A stretch of DNA of 64,000 bases, from the NCBI GenBank assembly GCA_013042375.1, contig JABDQH010000116.1, positions 1-64,000 of the forward strand, read 5' to 3'. Below are positions 35,982-45,045 of this stretch, one piece after another; positions within the stretch are counted from its first letter, which is position 1, and every line of letters starts with the position of its first letter. A model generated the notes under the pieces. The model did no database searches. It saw only the letters and a list, made by a program, of their open reading frames with translations, and was not told the DNA's origin. Source of the DNA: Woeseiaceae bacterium (GTDB lineage Bacteria; Pseudomonadota; Gammaproteobacteria; Steroidobacterales; Woeseiaceae). A program made the translations under genes and the position numbers.

Positions 35982-36883
35982 GCGGTCGCCTGGTCCTCTA
36001 ACCCGGCGGACAGGCGCGCCGAGCGCAGCGTGTTGAACATGAGCATCGTGATCGTCATCGGTCCGACGCCGCCCGGCACCGGTGTGACCGCGCCGGCCGT
36101 CTCGATGACGTCGTCGTAGTCGACGTCGCCGGTCAGTTTGGTCTTCATCTCGCCGTCGACTTGCCTATCGACGCGGTTGATGCCGACGTCGATGATGACG
36201 GCACCCGGCTTGATCCAGTCGGCCTTGACCATGTCGGGCCGGCCGACTGCCGCGATGACGATATCGGCATTGCGCACGACGCCGGGCAGGTCTTTGGTCC
36301 TGCTATGCGTCATCGTGACCGTTGCATTGCGCTGCAGCAGCAGCGCGGCCATGGGTTTACCGACTATATTGGAGCGCCCGATGACGACCGCGTTGAGGCC
36401 CGACAGATCGCTGCCGAGTTCGTCCTCGATCATGAGCATGCAGCCCGCCGGCGTGCACGGCACGAACGCATCGTCGGTGTGGCCCGCCGTCAGCTTGCCG
36501 ATATTGACGAAGTGAAAGCCGTCGACGTCTTTCTGCGGCGAGATCGACTGCGTGATGGACTGCTCGTCGAGATGGCCGGGCAGGGGCAGCTGCACGAGGA
36601 TGCCGTGAATTGCATCGTCGTGGTTGAGCTTGTCGACGAGCGCGAGCACCTCCTGTTGCGCCACGTCATCGGGCAGCGAGTGCTGTACCGAGTGGAAGCC
36701 GCAGGCTTCGGCACGGCGTCCCTTGTTGCGCACGTACACCTGGCTGGCCGGGTCCTCGCCGATGATGACGACGGCGAGCCCGGGCTTGATGCCGTGCTCT
36801 TCGAGCAGCGCGGCAGTCTGTTGCGTAATGGACGTGGCGAGTTGTTCGGCTTTCGCCTTACCGTCGATTCGTTTGGCGGTCAT
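35978..36883 (-). CDS. folD: methylenetetrahydrofolate dehydrogenase/cyclohydrolase
   Basis: 301 residues from the ATG at 36883. [17 protein letters not shown] contains the conserved tyrosine and lysine; [20 protein letters not shown] and the closing [14 protein letters not shown] are typical. It interconverts methylene- and formyl-tetrahydrofolate with NADP. It heads the folD-mtnA-aldolase operon, which is an unusual partner for a housekeeping folate gene. The ORF track's extra 12 residues lack support. Confidence 0.95.
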   Translation of the reverse strand: MTAKRIDGKAKAEQLATSITQQTAALLEEHGIKPGLAVVIIGEDPASQVYVRNKGRRAEACGFHSVQHSLPDDVAQQEVLALVDKLNHDDAIHGILVQLPLPGHLDEQSITQSISPQKDVDGFHFVNIGKLTAGHTDDAFVPCTPAGCMLMIEDELGSDLSGLNAVVIGRSNIVGKPMAALLLQRNATVTMTHSRTKDLPGVVRNADIVIAAVGRPDMVKADWIKPGAVIIDVGINRVDRQVDGEMKTKLTGDVDYDDVIETAGAVTPVPGGVGPMTITMLMFNTLRSARLSAGLEDQATA

Positions 36884-36989
36884 CGGTGCATTCCGTCGGT
36901 GGATGGGAGCGGGCCGCATGGTAACGCCTGCCCAAACCGGAATCTACTCGGGACATTCCGTAACGGACGACCGGCCCGGCACTTCAGGC

Positions 36990-36995
36990 TAGAAT
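36990..36995 (+). promoter_or_regulatory. -10 element before the acyltransferase gene
   Basis: TAGAAT within GCTAGAAT, 29 bases upstream of the ATG at 37024. No good -35. Confidence 0.35.
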
Positions 36996-37023
36996 GTGGG
37001 GTCTTTGCGTTGAGCCTTAGTCA

Positions 37024-37956
37024 ATGAGCACGCTTCTTCGGACCATTCGCGGCATTCTCGTGTTCGGCGTCATAGCCCTGAACACGCTGTTCTGGTTCGT
37101 GCCGCTCATGATCCTGGCCGTCGTCAAGGTATTGCTGCCTTTCAAGCTCGTCCGCAAGCCGCTTACGCAGGCCCTGACGGCGATCGGCGAGAGCTGGGTC
37201 GGCGTCAACACGGCGCTGTTTCGTACCGCGTGTTCGATCGACTGGCGCCTCGAAGGCGATACGGATCTGCGCCGGGACGAGTGGTACCTCGTCATGGCCA
37301 ACCACCTGACGTCGATCGACATACTTGCCATGCAGGCCCTGCTCAACCGGCGCATCCCGTTCCTGAAGTTCTTCATCAAGCAGCAGCTGATCTGGGTGCC
37401 GTTCATCGGCCTCGGCTGGTGGGCGCTGGACATGCCGTTCATGAAGCGCTACTCGGCGTCCTACCTGGCGCGTAAGCCGCACATGAAAGGCAAGGACTTC
37501 GAGACGACGCGACGCGCCTGCCAGAAATTCCGCGACATGCCGACGTCGGTCATGAACTTTGTCGAAGGTACGCGCTTCACGGTCGAGAAGCGTGACCGTC
37601 ACAAGGATCCGTATCGCCACGTGCTGAGACCCAGGGGCGGCGGATTCGCCGTCGCCATGTCGTCGATGGGCGATATGTTCGGTGCCATCCTCGACGTGAC
37701 GCTCGTGTACCCGAACGGCCCTGCGAGTCTCTGGGCGCTTTGCTGTGGGGAGCACGTCGAGACCGTGGTGCACATACGGCAACGCGCCGTAGAACCCTGG
37801 CTCATCGACGGGGACTACGAGAACGATCGTGCCTGGCGGCGCCGGGTGCAGGAGTATCTGGGCGATATTTGGCACGAGAAGGACGAACTGATACAACAGT
37901 ACTCACGGTCTGTTAACGTCACTGGAACGGGTCCTGAACAATCGAGCATCCCATGA
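37024..37956 (+). CDS. membrane acyltransferase (PlsC-like, YihG type)
   Basis: 310 residues. A membrane helix spans about 10-32. NHLTSID is the catalytic NHx4D and FVEGTR the phosphate-binding EGTR motif of glycerolipid acyltransferases. Overall length and the basic N-terminus recall YihG. It probably acylates lysophosphatidic acid or a similar lysolipid. Its stop overlaps the next start (ATGA). Confidence 0.88.
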   Translation: MSTLLRTIRGILVFGVIALNTLFWFVPLMILAVVKVLLPFKLVRKPLTQALTAIGESWVGVNTALFRTACSIDWRLEGDTDLRRDEWYLVMANHLTSIDILAMQALLNRRIPFLKFFIKQQLIWVPFIGLGWWALDMPFMKRYSASYLARKPHMKGKDFETTRRACQKFRDMPTSVMNFVEGTRFTVEKRDRHKDPYRHVLRPRGGGFAVAMSSMGDMFGAILDVTLVYPNGPASLWALCCGEHVETVVHIRQRAVEPWLIDGDYENDRAWRRRVQEYLGDIWHEKDELIQQYSRSVNVTGTGPEQSSIP

Positions 37957-38324
37957 TCGGTAGCCGCCAGTACGACACGGTCGCATTCGACGTCCGCGAC
38001 AATGCGACGATGCTGTTCTTCGCGAAGACGACGGACACGGGCGATATTCTCGATTACCTGCTGCTCATGCGAACTGTCGAAGAAGACTTCGATGAATCGA
38101 TCTATATCGAGGTCAACGAGCAACAGTTCGGCGGCCACAACCTGATCAGCGAAGCGAGCCTGACCGGTAATGTGTTGACGCTGCGCCTCCACGAAGCTGC
38201 CGAGCAACTCGGCGGCGCGACCGAGATCGTCCTGACCTGGTCGGAGACTACCGAGAATCTCGACAGCATCGAGGCCGGCGTATTCCGCGTTCTCGGCGAC
38301 ACGCTGACGGGCGGCCATGCCTGA
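37953..38324 (+). CDS. hypothetical protein, faint resemblance to Imm10-type immunity proteins
   Basis: 123 residues, acidic, predicted soluble beta-rich fold. YLLLMRTVEEDFDESIYIEVNEQQFGGHN recalls the middle of the Imm10 family, but this is pattern resemblance by eye only. No toxin gene is near. Overlaps the acyltransferase by 4 bases and the GIY-YIG gene by 8, so all three are cotranscribed. Confidence 0.55.
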   Translation: MIGSRQYDTVAFDVRDNATMLFFAKTTDTGDILDYLLLMRTVEEDFDESIYIEVNEQQFGGHNLISEASLTGNVLTLRLHEAAEQLGGATEIVLTWSETTENLDSIEAGVFRVLGDTLTGGHA

Positions 38325-38640
38325 CGCGGCGCGGACGCGCCCTGAATACAGCCTGTACATTGTGCGCTGCGCGGACGGCAGCCTGTACACAGGCATCGCC
38401 ACCGACGTGGACAGGCGATTCGATGAGCATGTATCAGGTGTGCGCGGGGCCCGCTTCCTGCGCGGCAAGGGGCCGCTCGAGATCGTCTTCTGTGCAAGAG
38501 CCGGTGATCGGGCAGCCGCTTCGCGGCTCGAGTATCGGGTCAAGCGCCTGAACCGCGCGCAGAAACTGGCCCTCGTCGCCGGCAGGTTCCGCCTCACCGA
38601 CCTCGTCGATGATCAGGTGGTCGAGGACGGCGGAACGTAA
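38317..38640 (+). CDS. GIY-YIG nuclease-domain protein (UPF0213/YhbQ type)
   Basis: 107 residues. YSLYIVRCADGSLYTGIATDVDRR is the GIY-YIG signature, and RLEYRVKRLNRAQK the helical end with the glutamate. Members are small stand-alone nuclease-like proteins with unclear substrate. Overlaps the 3' end of the MBL hydrolase gene by 28 bases, tail to tail. Confidence 0.9.
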   Translation: MPDAARTRPEYSLYIVRCADGSLYTGIATDVDRRFDEHVSGVRGARFLRGKGPLEIVFCARAGDRAAASRLEYRVKRLNRAQKLALVAGRFRLTDLVDDQVVEDGGT

Positions 38641-39629
38641 ACGGCGATGCGCCGGCCGAAAGCCGGTTTGTACAGCCGCGTGTCGAGATCCCATGTATCG
38701 CGGAACGATTCGAACCATGCCGCCGCCTGTTCGATGTCGTCGAGCACGCGCGGGAACGGCACGACCTCGCCGAAGGGACGCGTGAAATCATCGAAGTGCA
38801 TTGGCATCACGGCGCTCGCACCGGTCGTTGTGACCATTTCCTGCCAGTAGTCTTGCGCGTAGTCGCGGCCGAGCGACGACAGGCCGTAGCTGCACAAGAG
38901 GACGAGATCCGCCTGCACGCCCTCCAGCGCGCCCGCAACGAATCCGGAGCTGCCCTGCACGAGAATCGTGCCCTGCGGGTGCTCTATGACGATCGACAGC
39001 GCGGCGCCGAGGCGCATGGACTGCAGCGGCGCAGGCAGCGTCAACGGCTCATCGATGGTGCCGTCGAGTGGCACGCTACCGCGCCAGCCTATCGGACCGT
39101 GCCGTGTCGGCACGAGGCGCACGCTGAATTGGCCGAACTCGTAGGTCTCGCCGTCCGCGACGATGACCTGGTCCTCGGGAACGCCGGCACCCCGCGCGAT
39201 GTTGGCCGTCGACTCGGTGCCAAGCACGGATGCTTTGCTGCGCCTGGCGACGGCGCCGATGTCCATGGCGTGGTCGAAATGCGAATGCACGGGGATGATG
39301 GCCGCCAGTCGTCGTATGCCGTACTCGTGCAACGCATAGTTGATCGTGGCGGCATCGTTGTCGACGGGGCGGCGCAGCAGACCCTCGGCGAGTGACGGCC
39401 GCGAGAAGAAACCGTCGATCAGGATCTGCGTTTCGCCATCGTCGACCAGCACCGTGGTAACGCCGAGCCACGTCGCGGCGAGTCCGCCGTCGACGGCCTC
39501 GGGCCCCGGAGCCCAGGCCAGGCTGGCGAGGCTGGGCCGGTCGTGCCACAACAGCGCGACGACGAGCGCGGCGGCAGCCACTGCGATGGCCGCGACGATT
39601 ACGACCCGTCTTGCCCGCCGCTTCCACAT
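38613..39629 (-). CDS. membrane-anchored MBL-fold metallo-hydrolase
   Basis: 338 residues with an N-terminal helix (about 8-26). HSHFDHAMD is the metal-binding HxHxDH; later SSLGRDYAQDYW and MPMHFDDFTRPFG give other ligands. The layout resembles UlaG-like or NAPE-PLD-like hydrolases of the superfamily. The active site probably faces the periplasm. Substrate unknown. It starts 3 bases after the end of the DUF819 gene. Confidence 0.85.
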   Translation of the reverse strand: MWKRRARRVVIVAAIAVAAAALVVALLWHDRPSLASLAWAPGPEAVDGGLAATWLGVTTVLVDDGETQILIDGFFSRPSLAEGLLRRPVDNDAATINYALHEYGIRRLAAIIPVHSHFDHAMDIGAVARRSKASVLGTESTANIARGAGVPEDQVIVADGETYEFGQFSVRLVPTRHGPIGWRGSVPLDGTIDEPLTLPAPLQSMRLGAALSIVIEHPQGTILVQGSSGFVAGALEGVQADLVLLCSYGLSSLGRDYAQDYWQEMVTTTGASAVMPMHFDDFTRPFGEVVPFPRVLDDIEQAAAWFESFRDTWDLDTRLYKPAFGRRIAVYVPPSSTT

Positions 39630-39631
39630 AT

Positions 39632-40843
39632 TTACTGCCCGACGGCCATCCTGGCCAGGTGGCCCGTCAGCGGCGCCAGGTAGTTACCGAGAGCGTAGCC
39701 GAGCAAGGCCAGCAGGATCGACGCAGGGACGAGGTTCGGCCGATGGTGCGCTGCGACGATCGGTGCCGATGCGGCGGCCCCGATGTTGGCGGCGGACGCA
39801 ATAGCGACGCTATGCACGTCGACGCGGAAGATCCACGCCCCGGCCAGCATGAACAGGCCGTGGATGAATATCCAGATGAAGGCGCCGAGCACGAAGGCGG
39901 GCGCATCGGCGAGCCCCGCGACGTCGGCGCGCGCGCCCATACCCGCGACGAAGATGTAAATGAGCGCGGTGCCCATGGCGGTCGAGTTCGGCAGCTCGGA
40001 GACGCGCGTCGCGGACAGCAACAGCGCGATCGTCGTGATGAGCAGGATGCGCACCGTGGTCTCGGAAAAGACGCCGGTCAGTGCGGGAAGCGATTCCCTG
40101 ATCCAGTTCGCGATGCCGGGCGCGAGTGTGTGGCCGATCGCCGCGACGCCGAGGACGACGGCGGCGAGGAAAAGGTACTGCGGCATCGTCGGTGGGTGAT
40201 CTTCCTCGGCGTGTATCTCGGCCGCTGCATCCATCGCCGCAAGCCGGTCGGCCGGGACGCGTGCCCAGGCGTTGAACTTGTCCGCGAAATCGCGGGACAT
40301 CAGGAGCAGCGGCAGCCAGACGATATAGACGAGGTTGTCGGCGACGACGGCGAGTCCGAGCTGCGCGTCCGAGGCCTCGAGCATTTCCTTGGTCGCGAGC
40401 ATGTTGGCCGTGCCGCCGATCCAGCTGCCGGCGAGCGCGCCGAAGCCGCGCCACGAATCCTCGGGCAGCCACCGGTGCACGATAAAGTATGCGACGACGC
40501 CGCCCACCATGACGCCGGCCGTGCCCATGAGCATGACGAGCACGCCCTTGCCCATGACCTTGACGACCGCAGGCACGTTGACCTTGATCAACATCAGGAC
40601 GATGAAGACGGGCAGGACGTATTTGCTGAGCCCCGAATAGATGATCGAGGAATTGGGCAGGACCGTCTGGCCGCCGAATTTCAGGTTGCTGAGGAAAACG
40701 GGCGTTGCGTAGATGAACAACAGCGGTGGCACGTACTGGAACAGCCGGGCCTTGGTGCCCTCGGCCACCAGGAAGAAAAACGCGGCCACGATGCACAGTA
40801 CGGCGAGTACACCTATTGGTGCGGTGATCATTACGTTTTCCAT
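39632..40843 (-). CDS. DUF819 family membrane protein
   Basis: 403 residues from the ATG at 40843 (GGGGGAAC upstream), about ten membrane helices. GSWIGGTANMLATKEM and ADNLVYIVWLPLLLM match the YjcL/DUF819 family of putative transporters. A histidine/acid-rich cytoplasmic loop (about 220-235) is visible. First gene of a two-gene unit with the MBL hydrolase. The ORF track's 73 extra N-terminal residues run through non-coding sequence. Confidence 0.88.
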   Translation of the reverse strand: MENVMITAPIGVLAVLCIVAAFFFLVAEGTKARLFQYVPPLLFIYATPVFLSNLKFGGQTVLPNSSIIYSGLSKYVLPVFIVLMLIKVNVPAVVKVMGKGVLVMLMGTAGVMVGGVVAYFIVHRWLPEDSWRGFGALAGSWIGGTANMLATKEMLEASDAQLGLAVVADNLVYIVWLPLLLMSRDFADKFNAWARVPADRLAAMDAAAEIHAEEDHPPTMPQYLFLAAVVLGVAAIGHTLAPGIANWIRESLPALTGVFSETTVRILLITTIALLLSATRVSELPNSTAMGTALIYIFVAGMGARADVAGLADAPAFVLGAFIWIFIHGLFMLAGAWIFRVDVHSVAIASAANIGAAASAPIVAAHHRPNLVPASILLALLGYALGNYLAPLTGHLARMAVGQ

Positions 40844-40901
40844 GCGTTCCCCCGGAGCCCCTGGACTGGCGCCCGAGTATAAAGCATGGGGAAAGCGGCG
40901 T

Positions 40902-41657
40902 TCAGCCGAAACTGATTTGCGCGTCGAAGTCCTTGCGCGCCGCCTCGTCGCGCAGGATTGCCGAGCGCACACTGAGCCACACGGCGTCCCAATCCTCGAT
41001 CCGGCTCGGGCCGAACACATGCCTGGCGACATAGCTCTCGAGCTGATCGACGCGAATGACATTTTGCGCAGGCGGCGCCGGAAATTCGACCGCGCCTGTG
41101 AAAATGACGAGATTGTCGACCGGCACGCCGGGAACGATCCGGCGCAAGGCGCGCGCGCGTCCTTCGTTACGAATCAGCGGATTGAGGAAGCGTCGCCGAT
41201 GCACGCCGTCGACGTTGGTCCACTGGGCTTCGTCCTTGCCGCCGAAAACCATGCCGTTGCAATGTTTGCTCTCGATGCAGAGGATGCCACCTGCAGTGAA
41301 GATGGCGTGATCGATTTTCGCGAGGCCGCCGTGGGCACCCGGGATGATGAAGTCGTGCAGGACGTGCTTGCTGTGCTGTGCAAGTGCCCGGCGGATGCGG
41401 AACACGCCGATCCGGCTCGTTACCCAGGTGACAATGCGATTGGCAGCGGAGCGAAACACGAGCACCAGTAACAGCGCGCTCGCGATCGTGAACAGGAACA
41501 TGGCCGGTCCCACACTCGTGATACCGGTTTGCGTGCCGGGATCGGCCGCTATTGCCGGCACGGCGACGAGCGGCGTGCCCGTGATGAATCTGCGGATCGG
41601 CCTCAACATAACGTTAGGGTACGCCTTCCCCTTGAGGATGGGCGAGTAACGCGTCAC
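40902..41657 (-). CDS. NERD (nuclease-related) domain protein
   Basis: 251 residues. A membrane segment (about 47-67) precedes the NERD domain with KIDHAIFTAGGILCIESKHCNG, which has the D...ExK metal-site pattern of restriction-like nucleases. No helicase is fused. The GTG start overlaps the ABC gene stop (GTGA) and has AGGA upstream; an ATG at 41609 is the alternative. Substrate unknown. Confidence 0.8.
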   Translation of the reverse strand: MTRYSPILKGKAYPNVMLRPIRRFITGTPLVAVPAIAADPGTQTGITSVGPAMFLFTIASALLLVLVFRSAANRIVTWVTSRIGVFRIRRALAQHSKHVLHDFIIPGAHGGLAKIDHAIFTAGGILCIESKHCNGMVFGGKDEAQWTNVDGVHRRRFLNPLIRNEGRARALRRIVPGVPVDNLVIFTGAVEFPAPPAQNVIRVDQLESYVARHVFGPSRIEDWDAVWLSVRSAILRDEAARKDFDAQISFG

Positions 41658-42466
41658 GTTTCCTGGTGCGGGTCCGGGTAGGCGAAAAAGTACCCGTCGA
41701 TTTCCCGGACGCGCACGCTTACCCCATAGGCGCGGCTCAGGTGTTCGTCCGTGAGGATGTCGCGCTTGTTGCCGTCCCCGACAATGCGGCCTTCCTGCAG
41801 CAGGATGATGCGTTCCACCTCGGGCGGAATCTCGTTGAGGTGATGCGTCACGATGACGATGTTGTGTCCCGATGCCGACAGGGCTCGGATACGCGCGAGA
41901 TAGTCGAAGCTCGCCGCGAAGTCGAGGCCCGCGGTGGGCTCGTCGAGGATCAGCGTCTGCGGCCGATGCACGAGCGCGCGCGCCAGGATGCAGCGTCGCT
42001 GCTGTCCCGTAGACATTGATTTGAGCGGCGTGGCGGCGAGTTCGCCGATGCCGACGTCGGTGAGCGTGGCACGGGCGGCGCCGACCTGTTCTTCGCTCAC
42101 GCGATCCGCGAGGATACCGTGAACGCCAATACTCGAATGGAAGCCCGAGACGACGACTTCGAGTGCCGTCGTCGTCGGCGTGTAGCGTTGCTGCAGGTCC
42201 TGCGACACGACACCTACGCGTTTCCTGAGCTCCCAGACATTCCAGCGCTCGCGTCCGAGAATGCGAAAGGTCGTGCCGGGATCGACGACAGGGTACAACT
42301 CGCGGTTAAAGGTCTTGAGCAGCGTTGTCTTGCCCGAGCCGTTGGGGCCGACGATCGCGACACGCTCATGCTGTTCGATCACGAGATCGAGGTTGTCGAA
42401 TACGAGTGTCGATCCCCGCCAGATGGTCGCGCCGCCAATCTCGACGAGCGGTGGCTCAGGCCTCAT
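41654..42466 (-). CDS. ABC transporter ATP-binding protein
   Basis: 270 residues from the ATG at 42466. Walker A is GPNGSGKTT, the signature is MSTGQQ instead of LSGGQ, and Walker B LILDEPTAGLD is followed by the H-loop in IVTHH. No permease gene is adjacent, so it may work with a distant membrane partner or be a soluble ABC protein. It overlaps the MATE gene by 11 bases. The TTG start in the ORF track adds 11 residues with no ribosome site. Confidence 0.88.
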   Translation of the reverse strand: MRPEPPLVEIGGATIWRGSTLVFDNLDLVIEQHERVAIVGPNGSGKTTLLKTFNRELYPVVDPGTTFRILGRERWNVWELRKRVGVVSQDLQQRYTPTTTALEVVVSGFHSSIGVHGILADRVSEEQVGAARATLTDVGIGELAATPLKSMSTGQQRRCILARALVHRPQTLILDEPTAGLDFAASFDYLARIRALSASGHNIVIVTHHLNEIPPEVERIILLQEGRIVGDGNKRDILTDEHLSRAYGVSVRVREIDGYFFAYPDPHQET

Positions 42467-43895
42467 GGGTCTTCCAGCCGCCGCGACGGAATACGACAAC
42501 GCTGAGGACAGTCAACAGCGATTCGGACAGGACGATAGCGATGAACGCGCCCTCGGGGCCGAGCGCGGTGCGCGTCGCCAGCATGAATGCCAGGGGGATC
42601 TGCACCAGCCAGAAGCTCACGAGGTTGAGGGTCATCGGTGTCTCCGTATCGCCGGCGCCGTTCATCGCCTGTACGACGACCATGCCGACAGCATACAACG
42701 GAAAGCCGAGCGCGAGGATCCGCATGCAGTGTGTGCCGATGCGTAATACCTCTGCGTCGTTCGTAAACCAGCCCGTGATGACGGCCGCGAAGACAATCAG
42801 GAAGACTGCCGTCACGCCCATGAAGATGGCGTTGTACTTCGAGGCTTGCCACGCCGAACGCTCCGCCCGGTCAGGCCGTCCGGCTCCGAGGTTCTGGCCG
42901 ACGAGTGTCGCGGCCGCATTGCCCAGGCCCCAGGCGGGAAGGTAGATGAACTCCATGGCGCGCAGCGCGATCGTGAACGCCGCGATAGCCGGGCTGCCGA
43001 ACATTGCGACGATCCGCATCACGCCGATCCAGCTCGCAGTCGCGATCAGGAACTGGCCGATGCCGCCCAGCGAAATGCGCAGCAGGCGCCACGCGAGCGA
43101 GGGAATGAAACGCAGGTGCCGGGTAGCAAACGCGAGTCGGCCGCTGCCTCGCAGCAGGTACCAGAGCTGGTAGGCCACGCCGATGCCGCGGCCGATGGTC
43201 GTTGCCACCGCGGCGCCCGTCACGCCCATCTCGGGGAACGGTCCGAGGCCGAATATGAAACACGGGTCGAGGACGATGTTGCAGCCGTTTGCGATCCACA
43301 GCGAACGCAAAGCGACGGTCGCATCGCCCGCGCCGCGAAACGCCGCATTCAGCAGGAACAGGAAGATGATGCTGAAGCTGCCGCCGAGCAGCACGGTCGT
43401 GAAGCCCGTGCCCTGCTCGATCACGCTGTCGGACGCGCCCATGAGGACCAGCAGGTCGCGTGCGAACATCACGCCAAGTACGCCGACGCCGACCGACATG
43501 AGTACCCCGATCCAGATCGACTGCCCCGTGACCTCGGCCGCACCCTGGGCGTCCCCGGCACCGATACGGCGTGACACCATTGCCGTGATACCCATGCCGA
43601 GCCCGATAGCGGCCGCGTACAGTACCGTGATCAACGCCTCGGTGATCCCGACCGCGGCGACGGCGTCGGTTCCCAGGCGCGACACGAAGGCGATGTCGAC
43701 GACGGCGAAGATCGACTCCATCGCCATTTCCAGCATCATCGGAATAGCAAGCAATCCGAGCGCCCGGCCGATAGGCCCCGATGTGAAGTCCTCGTCGTTG
43801 TCGCGCAGCGCTTCGGCGAGAAACAGCCGCGCGCGCCGCAGCGCCGTGGTTCGTTCGCTCACGCGCGGCCCGCCGGTGCTATGCTCATCGAACAT
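42456..43895 (-). CDS. MATE family efflux transporter
   Basis: About 480 residues and 12 membrane helices. GPIGRALGLLAIPMMLEMAMES and DIAFVSRLGTDAVAAVGITEA are typical of the NorM/DinF MATE N-terminus. It exports cationic or other drugs in exchange for H+ or Na+. The start is uncertain: ATGs at 43910 and 43895 and a GTG at 43862 are possible, none with a good Shine-Dalgarno. The ABC gene follows. Confidence 0.88.
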   Translation of the reverse strand: MFDEHSTGGPRVSERTTALRRARLFLAEALRDNDEDFTSGPIGRALGLLAIPMMLEMAMESIFAVVDIAFVSRLGTDAVAAVGITEALITVLYAAAIGLGMGITAMVSRRIGAGDAQGAAEVTGQSIWIGVLMSVGVGVLGVMFARDLLVLMGASDSVIEQGTGFTTVLLGGSFSIIFLFLLNAAFRGAGDATVALRSLWIANGCNIVLDPCFIFGLGPFPEMGVTGAAVATTIGRGIGVAYQLWYLLRGSGRLAFATRHLRFIPSLAWRLLRISLGGIGQFLIATASWIGVMRIVAMFGSPAIAAFTIALRAMEFIYLPAWGLGNAAATLVGQNLGAGRPDRAERSAWQASKYNAIFMGVTAVFLIVFAAVITGWFTNDAEVLRIGTHCMRILALGFPLYAVGMVVVQAMNGAGDTETPMTLNLVSFWLVQIPLAFMLATRTALGPEGAFIAIVLSESLLTVLSVVVFRRGGWKTHEA

Positions 43896-43916
43896 CCGCA
43901 CTGGAGGCATCGCGCA

Positions 43917-44075
43917 ATGCCCAAAGGCCTGCTCGTCCTGCTCGTTCTCATTGCTGTCGTCATCGTTTATACGATCGCGAGGGTCGTGAGCCTGAACCGC
44001 CTAAGTCAACAGCAATGGGAGGAGGTAGACAAGAGCAAGCTCAAGGAATGGGACGACGACGACACATGGGACTAG
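43917..44075 (+). CDS. small single-helix membrane protein
   Basis: 52 residues from the ATG at 43917, with GGAGG ten bases upstream. A membrane helix (GLLVLLVLIAVVIVYTIARVV) is followed by a polar tail ending KEWDDDDTWD, very acidic. No family recognised. It is divergent from the MATE gene; the two 5' ends nearly touch. Confidence 0.6.
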   Translation: MPKGLLVLLVLIAVVIVYTIARVVSLNRLSQQQWEEVDKSKLKEWDDDDTWD

Positions 44076-44121
44076 TCGCCCGTGTTTGGACTACACTATG
44101 GCGGCCAATACTGAGCTGGTC

Positions 44122-45045
44122 ATGCACATGATGATTGCGAACAAACGAATTCCAATGGGGCTCGCCGCGCTGCTTGCAGTAGTTCTGCTGGTCGGAGGCT
44201 GCGGTAAAGACGGTGCGTCTCCCGCCGATGGCGAGACGGCGGCAGCGCGGGACAACGTCGATGCCATGTCGCGCGAGCATGCAGACGACACGACCGACCC
44301 GAGCCCGGCTGCCTGGCTGGCCCCCAGGCGCGCAGTCGAATCGGACCCGCGCATGCCGTATGCCGAGTTGGGTGACGACCTGGTGTACGGTTACTTCGCG
44401 GCGCCGGCGGACGTCGTCGAACCCCTGCCGGCCCTGATCCTGATCCACGAGTGGTGGGGACTCAACGACAACATCCGTGCCGTGGCTGACCGGCTTGCCG
44501 GTGAGGGCTACATGGTGCTGGCTGTGGACATGTACGGCGGCAGGACTGCCAGCAATGCCAGCGAGGCCAGGCAGTTGATGCTCGAGGTGGTCGAGGAGCC
44601 CGAGCTTGCGAACGAAAATATTCGCTCTGCATACCAGTTCCTCGAGGAGGTGGCCGGTGCGCCGAAGATCGGCTCGCTCGGCTGGTGTTTCGGTGGCGGC
44701 TGGTCATTGAATACGGCGCGGCTGTTTCCCGCCGATCTCGATGCCAGCGTGATCTACTACGGGCGCGTAACGGCTGACGAAGAGATTCTGCGCCCGGTTA
44801 ATGCACCGATACTTGGCCTGTTCGGCGCCGAGGACACGGGCATTCCGGTTGCCTCGGTCGAGGCTTTCGGTGATTCGCTGGAGCGCTTGCGCAAGGATTA
44901 CGAAATTTACATCTACCCCGATGTCGGGCATGCGTTCGCCAATCCCTCCGGGAGGAACTACGACGAGGACGCGGCGACCGACGCGTGGAACAAGACCCTC
45001 GAATTTCTCGCGCGTCACCTGTCCGGTTCGCCGGGTTCTTCCTGA
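44122..45045 (+). CDS. dienelactone hydrolase family lipoprotein
   Basis: 307 residues from the ATG at 44122. VLLVGGCGKDG is a lipobox. The alpha/beta-hydrolase domain has HEWWGLNDNIR, GWCFGGGW with a nucleophilic cysteine as in dienelactone hydrolase, FGAEDTGI (aspartate) and DVGHAF (histidine). It should hydrolyse a lactone or ester in the periplasm. Its stop lies in the first copy of a 21-base tandem repeat. Start is ambiguous among three near ATGs. Confidence 0.85.
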   Translation: MHMMIANKRIPMGLAALLAVVLLVGGCGKDGASPADGETAAARDNVDAMSREHADDTTDPSPAAWLAPRRAVESDPRMPYAELGDDLVYGYFAAPADVVEPLPALILIHEWWGLNDNIRAVADRLAGEGYMVLAVDMYGGRTASNASEARQLMLEVVEEPELANENIRSAYQFLEEVAGAPKIGSLGWCFGGGWSLNTARLFPADLDASVIYYGRVTADEEILRPVNAPILGLFGAEDTGIPVASVEAFGDSLERLRKDYEIYIYPDVGHAFANPSGRNYDEDAATDAWNKTLEFLARHLSGSPGSS

